Below are positions 17,981-25,622 of a stretch of 32,665 bases of DNA, piece after piece. The DNA is from Nitrospirota bacterium (lineage in GTDB: Bacteria; Nitrospirota; Thermodesulfovibrionia; UBA6902; DSMQ01), in contig JACQXF010000043.1 of assembly GCA_016208855.1 (NCBI GenBank), positions 1 to 32,665 on the forward strand, read 5' to 3'. The notes under the pieces are model-generated. The model saw only the letters and a program-made list of their open reading frames with translations, had not been told where the DNA came from and ran no database searches. How positions within the stretch are numbered: the stretch's first letter is position 1; every line of letters starts with the position of its first letter. Made by a program: the position numbers and the translations under genes.

Positions 17981-18409
17981 ATGGATAATAAAGAAAGGTC
18001 ATTACAGCTAATAGAGGCCTTAAGAAATGGTATTAGCGAAACAGGCAGGCTTATCATAGATATAAAGGGCGGGCTGTCGGAATGCGCGAGGCTTTTAAGG
18101 ATTGAGCAAAACGCAGATATTTTAACACTGCTTGCCGGGCGGCTAAGCAATCTCAGCCATCTTAATGACTTCATAGGCGAACTAAGAAAAGGAATAGAAC
18201 AGCTTAATCTTCAGGGATACAACATATCAGGCACAGATCTTTCGCACTGGGACAAATCTATAAGGCTTTTTAAAGACATGCTGTCAGCCCTTGAGGCAAA
18301 AGACTGGATAACGCTCTCTGATCTTATACAGTATGAGCTCGACCCTTTCCTTATTGAAGGGGAGAGGGGGCTTTCTCATCTGCTTGAAGCCCTTAAGAAA
18401 TATTCTTAA
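17981..18409 (+). CDS. Hypothetical helical protein, 142 aa
   Basis: Complete ORF with upstream AAGGAG; no recognised domain. Confidence 0.65.
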   Translation: MDNKERSLQLIEALRNGISETGRLIIDIKGGLSECARLLRIEQNADILTLLAGRLSNLSHLNDFIGELRKGIEQLNLQGYNISGTDLSHWDKSIRLFKDMLSALEAKDWITLSDLIQYELDPFLIEGERGLSHLLEALKKYS

Positions 18410-18433
18410 AGTTTTTTCAAGACCTTCCGATTA
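18407..18433 (+). promoter_or_regulatory. Candidate sigma28 promoter TAAAGTTT-N11-TCCGATTA
   Basis: Exact TAAAGTTT, N11 and near-consensus -10; shares TAAAGTTTT…TTCCGAT with the box at 116-142; overlaps the upstream stop codon. Confidence 0.75.
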
Positions 18434-18476
18434 GATATATAGGGTTGTAAATTCTTATTTTAACGGAGCAGGCGGA

Positions 18477-18680
18477 ATGACCGTATATCCATTTCAGATA
18501 AGTGAGGTGATACATACATACGATAAAGTCTCAAAGATTAGTCAATCCACTGCCTCAGACGCAAAAGAGCGCGGCGAACCGGAGGATATTGTCACCATCT
18601 CTTCTGAGGCAAAGAAAAGACATATATCCGGGCAAAATAATAATGACGCAAGTTTAAAAAACCGAAAGATAAGAAGGTAA
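18477..18680 (+). CDS. Small protein, 67 aa, with FlgM-like 'EDIVTISSEAKKR' segment
   Basis: Compact ORF downstream of the sigma28 box; the VTISSEAK string resembles FlgM-type N-terminal segments; weak assignment. Confidence 0.5.
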   Translation: MTVYPFQISEVIHTYDKVSKISQSTASDAKERGEPEDIVTISSEAKKRHISGQNNNDASLKNRKIRR

Positions 18681-18689
18681 GACAAGGGA

Positions 18690-19289
18690 GTGGAGAAGAA
18701 AAATTTTAGGATACTAATAGTAGATGACGACGATATTGTAAGGGAGCTTATTGTTAGTTTTCTCTCAAGAGAAGGCTACCCTGTAATTGCAGCAAAAGAC
18801 GGTCTTGAGGCTATAAGGCTGCTGAGAGTTGAAGACATAAGCCTTGTAATTACTGATCTGAAGATGCCCGGAGCCGGAGGGGTGGACGTCCTTAGAAACG
18901 CCGAAAGAATAAAACCCGATATTGCGGTTGTTATTCTTACTGCATACGGCACGCTTGAGACAGCCCTTGAGGTAATGAAAGAAGGCGCCTATGATTATAT
19001 AACAAAGCCGTTTAAGATGCAGGAGATACTCATAGTCGTAAGAAATGCCTTTGAAAGGGCATCGCTTATTGGTGAGAACAGGGAGCTCTCAGATTATTTA
19101 AAGGCAACTTACCGTGATATAAATACAGTAAACAGCATAGGCAGGAGCAATAACGCTGAAATTATAACAGGCTGTATAGAAAGGATAGAGAGGTTAAAGA
19201 CAATTCATATCCTTAGCTCAATGGAAGCTGACATATTAAAGGAAAGGCTCATTACAGGCGATGGCAAAACAGAAGGTATTAATATTTAA
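18690..19289 (+). CDS. CheY-like response regulator receiver protein with short C-terminal extension
   Basis: ILIVDDDDIVRELIVSFL…LVITDLKMPGAGGVDVLR…ILTAYGT…AYDYITKPF; GTG start. Confidence 0.9.
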   Translation: MEKKNFRILIVDDDDIVRELIVSFLSREGYPVIAAKDGLEAIRLLRVEDISLVITDLKMPGAGGVDVLRNAERIKPDIAVVILTAYGTLETALEVMKEGAYDYITKPFKMQEILIVVRNAFERASLIGENRELSDYLKATYRDINTVNSIGRSNNAEIITGCIERIERLKTIHILSSMEADILKERLITGDGKTEGINI

Positions 19290-19313
19290 TATAACCTGTG
19301 ACAAGAGGATGCC

Positions 19314-20066
19314 ATGAAGATTAATAAAGGAGACCGCATACAGTACAGCATTGTGCCGCGTATAGAGCAGTATAGCGCAATCGTTGTGTCAGCGGACGGC
19401 GCAAACATTATGTTGGACGCAGACAACGCCGCACAGCCCGAGGTTTCAAAAGGACAGCATCTTATTCTTTCATTTGGGGATAGCTGTAAACCTGCAAGGG
19501 TCATAAGCGCAGAGGGCAGCGCCATTAAATTAGAATGGATAGAAAATCGCAGGTATTTCCGTGTAAACGATGTATTGCCCATTGTAACAAAAAAGATAGA
19601 GCCTGATTCATACGCAAGGGCAAGGGTATTTTCAGGGTATGGCATGGAGAACGCAAGGGACTACACTGTTCCTGACGCGACAATAAGCCCTAAGCTGTGG
19701 GAGATATTGGTTGATATTGATACAAAGTTATCATCGCTGTTAGGCGCAATTAACATGCAAACCGAGGGATTTACGGGTTCTAACGAGAAATATATAAATA
19801 TCAGCGCATCAGGCGTTAAATTTACAATAAAGGAAAAGGTTGAGGTTGGGGACTTGCTTGAGATAAAGGTTTTGCTGCCTGCATATCCCCCGCTGGGAAT
19901 AGTGGCAAGCGGAGAGGTAGTAAGGGTGAATGACCTTGGCAACGGCGAATACGATGTGGCGCTGCATTTCAGCGGTATAACAGATGAAGTAACCGACGAG
20001 ATAATCCAGTACTCAATCAAACGCCAGAGGGAAATTATTCATAAGCAGAGGGATGAGGGGAAATAA
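19314..20066 (+). CDS. PilZ-domain c-di-GMP binding protein (YcgR-like), with insertion inside the PilZ region
   Basis: RRYFRV (RxxxR) and NISASG (D/NxSxxG) motifs separated by an extra helical segment; ends GEVVRVNDLGNGEYDVALHFSGI. Confidence 0.75.
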   Translation: MKINKGDRIQYSIVPRIEQYSAIVVSADGANIMLDADNAAQPEVSKGQHLILSFGDSCKPARVISAEGSAIKLEWIENRRYFRVNDVLPIVTKKIEPDSYARARVFSGYGMENARDYTVPDATISPKLWEILVDIDTKLSSLLGAINMQTEGFTGSNEKYINISASGVKFTIKEKVEVGDLLEIKVLLPAYPPLGIVASGEVVRVNDLGNGEYDVALHFSGITDEVTDEIIQYSIKRQREIIHKQRDEGK

Positions 20067-20069
20067 TGT

Positions 20070-20825
20070 TTGATGGATCGTTCAAGTGTCATAGGAATAC
20101 TCCTTGGAATAACAGCGATAATAGGCGGAAATCTGATAGAAGGCGGAAGAATAAGCTCCATACTGCAGCTTACTGCTGCTGTGATAGTATTTGGCGGAAC
20201 CCTTGGAGCGACACTGCTCAGTTTTCCATTAAATGATATTGCGCGTGCTGTTTCCTCCTTAAGGGAGGTTTTCTTTGAGAAGACAATAGATGAAAGGGCT
20301 GTTATAGAAGATATTATCCGTTATTCAATAGCAGCCCGTAAACACGGGCTGCTGACACTGGATGAAGAGATGCAGAAGATTGACAGCAGCTTTTTTAAGA
20401 CAGCCTTAAGGCTTGCCCTTGACGGCATGCCTCATAAAACACTCAGGGAAACCATGGAACAGGAAAATGTCACATATGAAGCTGAGAGGAGGCGTATTGC
20501 CAGGGTCTTTGAAACTGCCGGCGGTTTTGCGCCTACCATAGGGATCATAGGCGCTGTGCTGGGCCTTATCCATGTCATGGAAAATCTTGCCGAACCCGCT
20601 AAACTCGGAGCGGGAATTGCCGTTGCCTTTGTGGCAACTGTTTACGGCGTAGGCTCTGCAAACCTCATACTGCTGCCTGTAGCAAAGAAACTGATAAATA
20701 AATTGCATTACGAACTATACATTAGAGAGATGATGCTGGAAGGCGTTATAGGGATACAATCAGGAATAAATCCTTATTACCTTGAGGAAAAACTAAATGT
20801 ATTTATTGAGAAGAGGCAGAAATGA
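20070..20825 (+). CDS. motA: Flagellar motor stator protein MotA (pair 1)
   Basis: GILLGITAIIGGNLIEGGRISSILQ…GGFAPTIGIIGAVLGLIHVMENL…LGAGIAVAFVATVYGVGSANLILLPVAKKL. Confidence 0.93.
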   Translation: MMDRSSVIGILLGITAIIGGNLIEGGRISSILQLTAAVIVFGGTLGATLLSFPLNDIARAVSSLREVFFEKTIDERAVIEDIIRYSIAARKHGLLTLDEEMQKIDSSFFKTALRLALDGMPHKTLRETMEQENVTYEAERRRIARVFETAGGFAPTIGIIGAVLGLIHVMENLAEPAKLGAGIAVAFVATVYGVGSANLILLPVAKKLINKLHYELYIREMMLEGVIGIQSGINPYYLEEKLNVFIEKRQK

Positions 20826-21523
20826 TAAAGCGAAGAAGGCGCTTCCGCGAAGAAGACGAAAATCCTGACAGATGGGTAGTTTCATACGCGGACTTTATTA
20901 CGCTTCTCTTTGCGTTCTTTACAACTATGTATGCAATAAGCAGGGTAGATATTGGCAAGCTGGAACTTTTTGCAGGCTCAATGAAGAGCGCCTTTAATTC
21001 CCAGCCAAGCATATCTAAACCCGTGATAGAAGGCATTACGCCTGTATCTCCAAGCCTTGTTAACATCGAGAAGGAGGTCAATGCAGCTGTAACTATGCTT
21101 AAGACAAAGGAAGATATTGAAGTAAAAACAGACAAGAGGGGTGTTATAATATCAATCGGCGACCATCTTCTTTTTGATTCAGGAAATGAGGCTGTAAAGG
21201 AGACGGCTGCTGAGGAGTTGTCAAAAATCGCCTCGGTTATTGAGAAATTTCCAAACAATGTAATAGTAGAGGGACATACTGATAACATTCCTATAAAAAC
21301 AGAGAGGTTCTCATCAAACTGGGACCTTTCAGCAGCAAGGGCAACAAGTATAATCAGGTATTTTATTAACAAAGAGGGGCTCTCTCCTTTAAGGTTTTCT
21401 GCTTCAGGCTATGGAGAGTTTAAACCTGTAACTGCCAACACAACCCCTGAGGGAAGGGCCAAAAACAGAAGGGTAGAGATTATACTGGCAAAGGACGAAC
21501 AAAATGACGTCAGGGAGCAATAG
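20822..21523 (+). CDS. motB: Flagellar motor protein MotB, OmpA-like (pair 1)
   Basis: RWVVSYADFITLLFAFFTTMYAISRVD; VEGHTDNIPI…LSAARATSIIRYFI…RFSASGYGEFKP…KNRRVEI. Confidence 0.93.
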   Translation: MIKRRRRFREEDENPDRWVVSYADFITLLFAFFTTMYAISRVDIGKLELFAGSMKSAFNSQPSISKPVIEGITPVSPSLVNIEKEVNAAVTMLKTKEDIEVKTDKRGVIISIGDHLLFDSGNEAVKETAAEELSKIASVIEKFPNNVIVEGHTDNIPIKTERFSSNWDLSAARATSIIRYFINKEGLSPLRFSASGYGEFKPVTANTTPEGRAKNRRVEIILAKDEQNDVREQ

Positions 21524-21541
21524 AAAGTTATAACAAAAAAT

Positions 21542-22504
21542 ATGAAAATCAGAAGGGCAAATATCTCCTTTGCCAGCAGGTTCAACAAGCATCCGCGCGA
21601 GATAATAGACATGGATGCGAATAAACTTCTTGGTATGGATATTGCCATGTTTTCTAATTCTGCGTCAGGCGAAATAACAATAGGCAATGAAACATATATG
21701 GTAAGCATGTTTCCCACAATGTTTGAGGATGACGAGGTGATTGTCTATTTTATGAAGGACATAACAGAGACAAAGAGGTTAAGGGAGCAGATGTACCACT
21801 CGGACAAGCTTGCCTCATTGGGCATTCTTGTTTCAGGAGTTGCCCATGAAATCAATAACCCTTTGACTGCGATACTCGGCCATACAGAGCTGCTTATGAT
21901 GAAGCCGGAGGCGTCCAATATAACAAAAGAACTAAATAAGATCTTCATAGCAGCCGAGAGATGTAAAAAGATTGTGGAGAATCTCCTGTACTTTGCCCGG
22001 CAGCAGCCGCCGCAGAGGACGCTTGAAGACATTAATGAGATTATTGAAAGAACCCTTGAGATAAGGGCCTACTGGCAAGGGGCAGTAAATGTGAACATAA
22101 TAAAAGACTTCGGAGAAATCCCCCGTTCTTATTTAGACAGCCAGCAGATTCAGCAGGTAGTACTTAACATACTGCTTAATGCAGAACATGCAATTGAGGA
22201 CGCCAAAAGGGACGGCCGTATAGTAATTACTACGCTGTACGACAAGTCAATCGGAAGGGCATCAATAAGCATCTCTGACAATGGCATGGGGATTGCCACA
22301 GAGCATATCAACAAGATTTTTGATCCATTCTTTACAACAAAGCCAGTTAATAAGGGAACCGGACTTGGGTTATCCATTGCCCATAGCATAATTGCTGAAC
22401 ATGGCGGCCGGCTGATAGTTAAAAGCACGGAAGGGCAGGGCACTACATTTATTATAGAATTACCGATAAGTAATTCAGAGCAGAAAAAAATCGGGGGACG
22501 ATAA
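21542..22504 (+). CDS. Sensor histidine kinase (NtrB/FlrB-like), N-terminus beginning inside a PAS-like domain
   Basis: LASLGILVSGVAHEINNPLTAILGHTELL; LNILLNAEHAIEDA; ISDNGMGIATEHINKIFDPFFTTKPVNKGTGLGLSIAHSIIAEHGG. Confidence 0.92.
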   Translation: MKIRRANISFASRFNKHPREIIDMDANKLLGMDIAMFSNSASGEITIGNETYMVSMFPTMFEDDEVIVYFMKDITETKRLREQMYHSDKLASLGILVSGVAHEINNPLTAILGHTELLMMKPEASNITKELNKIFIAAERCKKIVENLLYFARQQPPQRTLEDINEIIERTLEIRAYWQGAVNVNIIKDFGEIPRSYLDSQQIQQVVLNILLNAEHAIEDAKRDGRIVITTLYDKSIGRASISISDNGMGIATEHINKIFDPFFTTKPVNKGTGLGLSIAHSIIAEHGGRLIVKSTEGQGTTFIIELPISNSEQKKIGGR

Positions 22505-22505
22505 C

Positions 22506-23302
22506 ATGTTTGCTATTATAGGGATGGTAGTAGTCTTGGGATCAGTAGTAGGCGGTTATGTTCTGGAGCATGGCAACTTACACGTCCTATTTCAGCCTGT
22601 TGAGTTATTAATTATAGTATCAAGGGATTTAGCAGTGTTTTCAGCTCAAATCCTCTGACAAAACAGATGTATATTGAGCTTCTTTCTTTGCTCTATCAGT
22701 TGTTCTCAAAAATAAGAAAAGAAGGGCTTATATCTATAGAGGCTGATATTGAAGAACCTAAAAAAAGCGCGCTTTTCAGCAAGGCTCCGAGCGTCCTTAA
22801 AAACCACCATGCGCTTGATTTTATATGTGATAACTTTAAGGTAATAGTTACGGCAAACATACCGCCTCACGAGCTTGACAATCTAATGGAGATTGAGACT
22901 GAAACCCTTCATCACGAGGAGATGATAGCCCCTCATAACATTACAAAGGTCTCTGATTCGCTTCCGGGTCTTGGAATTGTTGCAGCGGTGCTTGGCGTTG
23001 TAATAACCATGCAATTTGTGGACTCTCCTCCTGCTGTCTTAGGACATAAAATAGGGGCTGCACTGGTAGGTACATTTATAGGAATATTACTGTGCTATGG
23101 TTTTGTAGGCCCGATGGCTACCAATCTTGAGAATAAGGCGCAGGAAAGCCATGAGTATCTGCAGGTTATAAAAGTGGCTATTGTTGCATTTATTGGCGGC
23201 TCTGCGCCTCAGATGGCAGTAGAGTTCGGAAGAAGGGCAATTCCATCCATAGAAAAACCTTCGTTTTCTGAACTGGAAAAAGCATTAAGGGGACAGAAGT
23301 GA
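22506..23302 (+). pseudogene. motA: MotA (pair 2), disrupted by a frameshift between 22604 and 22655
   Basis: 22506 frame: MFAIIGMVVVLGSVVGGYVLEHGNLHVLFQPVELLII then stop 22656-22658; the rest (…GFSSVFSSNPLTKQMYIELLSLLYQLFSKIRKEG…DSLPGLGIVAAVLGVVITM) continues in another frame to 23302. Confidence 0.88.
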
Positions 23303-24075
23303 AGGAACAAAAAAACATTATTATAAAAAAGGTTAAAAAAATAAGCGGGGGAGGGCATCACGGCGGAAGTTGGAAGGTTGCATATGCGGACTTTGTAACA
23401 GCCATGATGGCTTTTTTTCTGCTTATGTGGCTTCTATCAATGGTCTCTCCTGAAAAGAGGGCAAAGATTTCAACCTACTTTAAACACTTTAGTCTTTTTG
23501 AAAAAGGCGGTACATCTATGGTTATGGAGGCAGGAGGAGGCGTAACAGGAGAAAGCAGCGGCGAGCTTAAGACATTACCGCGTGAAATGGGCAAGGGGTT
23601 TTCTGATGATAAAAAGGAGTTAGCCGAAAAGTTAAGGCAGGATATAGAGAAAAAATTAGCAGATGTCAAAGACCAGATATTAGTTGATGTATTTGAAGGC
23701 GGGGTAAGAATTCAGCTTGTTGATAAAGAAGGAAATCCCATGTTCTCCCTCGGCTCTCAGGATTTAAACCCAAATGCTAAGAAGATAATCAGCGTAATAT
23801 CAGAAACTATAAAAGATACAGAGAATAAGGTAGCAGTAGAGGGACACACAGACGCCACGAGTTATTCTACAAGCAAATATACAAACTGGGAGCTGTCTAC
23901 AGACAGGGCGTCAACTGCGAGAAAAGAGCTGGAGAATAACGGCCTGAGCCCGGACAGGCTCACAAAGGTAGCTGGTTATGCCGCAACAGAGCCGCTTGTA
24001 AAAGACGATCCCACTGACCCAAGAAACAGAAGGATAAGCATAATACTTCAATACCCGTCAACGACCCAGCCCTAA
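23299..24075 (+). CDS. motB: Flagellar motor protein MotB, OmpA-like (pair 2)
   Basis: HHGGSWKVAYADFVTAMMAFFLLMWLLSM; VEGHTDATSY…ELSTDRASTARKELENNGL…NRRISIIL; GTG start. Confidence 0.94.
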   Translation: MKEQKNIIIKKVKKISGGGHHGGSWKVAYADFVTAMMAFFLLMWLLSMVSPEKRAKISTYFKHFSLFEKGGTSMVMEAGGGVTGESSGELKTLPREMGKGFSDDKKELAEKLRQDIEKKLADVKDQILVDVFEGGVRIQLVDKEGNPMFSLGSQDLNPNAKKIISVISETIKDTENKVAVEGHTDATSYSTSKYTNWELSTDRASTARKELENNGLSPDRLTKVAGYAATEPLVKDDPTDPRNRRISIILQYPSTTQP

Positions 24076-24094
24076 TAACTACATATTGAAAGCC

Positions 24095-24212
24095 ACCTTT
24101 TTTGTCATTCCCGCCCCCGATTACGACATTCGAGGGCAGGCTCCAGCGGGAATCCAGAAACATCAGGAAAATACTGGATTCCGGTTCAAGCCCGGAATGA
24201 CGACTATGAGGC
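24095..24212 (-). repeat. 118-bp palindromic repeat element, copy 2 (inverted relative to copy 1)
   Basis: Exact reverse complement of 8247-8364 over 118 bp by manual comparison. Confidence 0.95.
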
Positions 24213-24224
24213 GATCACTTAACC

Positions 24225-24248
24225 CCTTGAATCCTCGAATCCTTGATC
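24225..24248 (+). repeat. Degenerate octamer tract (ccttgaat cctcgaat ccttgatc)
   Basis: Three 8-mers in register between the repeat element and the sigma54 promoter. Confidence 0.5.
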
Positions 24249-24269
24249 GCTTTCTGCAAAAACTTAGTT

Positions 24270-24286
24270 CTGGCACAATATTTGCA
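24270..24286 (+). promoter_or_regulatory. Candidate sigma54 promoter CTGGCACAATATTTGCA
   Basis: Essentially perfect TGGCAC-N5-TTGCA with GG-N10-GC spacing, about 35 nt upstream of the GGDEF gene. Confidence 0.9.
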
Positions 24287-24320
24287 TAACTTAATATAAA
24301 TAAATCTTAAGGAGGTTAAG

Positions 24321-25394
24321 GTGCTCTATACTGTAAGAAAAGCTCTAAATGATACCATCTCAACGATTGGTTCTCTTTACAGAAATGCAAAAGGACCTAA
24401 CTACAGGACGCTAAATGAATATGTATTAAATATCAGTAAATTCAAAGACATTGACAGCATATTGTCTGAGGTCTCAAAGTCCCTGAATGAGCTTTTAGAG
24501 TATAAGCTATTTGCCTTCGTTGTAAAAGATACAGAGGCTACAGAGGTATGGATTGACCACCAATATTACAATAATTCCTCCATTATAGACATTATCCTAA
24601 AGGACGTAGGCAGTCAGAAAACTGACTGTAAGGTTCATTATTTCAACTATAATAAGGGCATTTTAACAGCAGCCTTGCAGATTAATGAAATGGCTCCTTA
24701 TACCTTGATTGGCAAAGAGTATCTTTCAAGAATGTATGTCTTGCCGAGCGGAAAGACATTTTCCTACCACAATGAGGTAATAAACATAATACTTAAGACA
24801 ATAGGAATTACACTGGAACACTCCATTGATATAAAGAAACTTGAAAGCACCGCAGCTATTGACCCGCTGACCGGATGCTATAACAGGAGAGCCTTAAACA
24901 GCTATATAGAGCATGACATAGCGAATACAAAGAGATACGGCGGCGATCTTTCAGTAATAATGTTTGATCTTGACCATTTTAAAAAGATAAATGACAACTA
25001 CGGACATTCTGTCGGAGATATTGTTTTACAGGAGCTATGCAGGGTAGTAACCTCTGTAGTAAGAAAATGCGACTACCTCGCAAGATACGGCGGAGAAGAG
25101 TTTGTGCTCGTATTGCCTAAGACAAAGCTTTTTAATGCAGTTGATTTGGCCGAGAAACTCAGAAGAAAGATAGAAAACCATAAGATAAACGCAGGAGAGA
25201 AGACAATAAACATCACGGCAAGCTTTGGTGTGGCTACATTAAGAGATAACGCAGATAAACAGGTTCTTTTTGATGATGCTGACACTATGCTTTATAAAGC
25301 CAAGGCCAGCGGCCGCAATACAGTGATGCCCGGGATGCTTCAGCGTACAAGCGCAGTCTCCTTTAAAGAAAACCTGGGGTACAAGCCGATATAA
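24321..25394 (+). CDS. GGDEF diguanylate cyclase with intact GGEEF active site and RxxD I-site
   Basis: DPLTGCYNRRAL…DLDHFKKINDNYGHSVGD…RKCDYLARYGGEEFVLVLPKT. Confidence 0.95.
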   Translation: MLYTVRKALNDTISTIGSLYRNAKGPNYRTLNEYVLNISKFKDIDSILSEVSKSLNELLEYKLFAFVVKDTEATEVWIDHQYYNNSSIIDIILKDVGSQKTDCKVHYFNYNKGILTAALQINEMAPYTLIGKEYLSRMYVLPSGKTFSYHNEVINIILKTIGITLEHSIDIKKLESTAAIDPLTGCYNRRALNSYIEHDIANTKRYGGDLSVIMFDLDHFKKINDNYGHSVGDIVLQELCRVVTSVVRKCDYLARYGGEEFVLVLPKTKLFNAVDLAEKLRRKIENHKINAGEKTINITASFGVATLRDNADKQVLFDDADTMLYKAKASGRNTVMPGMLQRTSAVSFKENLGYKPI

Positions 25395-25557
25395 TTTAAT
25401 AAAGAAGCTGATTGATTTGATGGATAACCATATCACAGCTAATTTAACATAATATATCTTATCAGACATAACGTATTTTGAATTGATGTTTAAAATATGT
25501 TATTACAAAGCCGCTACCCCTCTTGCCGATGGCTTTAATTCTAAGGCTCCAATGATT

Positions 25558-25574
25558 TGCCTAATTTTTAGGCA
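25558..25574. terminator. Possible intrinsic hairpin tgcctaa-ttt-ttaggca between convergent genes
   Basis: 7-bp perfect stem with 3-nt loop between the GGDEF gene (+) and mtaB (-); no long T-tract. Confidence 0.4.
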
Positions 25575-25622
25575 GGATAAAAACTTATAAAAAACAATGC
25601 ATTGAAAGCCTTGAAGGATATA

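Noticed and set aside
24086-24289. Plus-strand ORF 67 aa
   Set aside because: Translation of repeat copy 2 and the intergenic octamer tract and sigma54 promoter; overlaps regulatory sequence.
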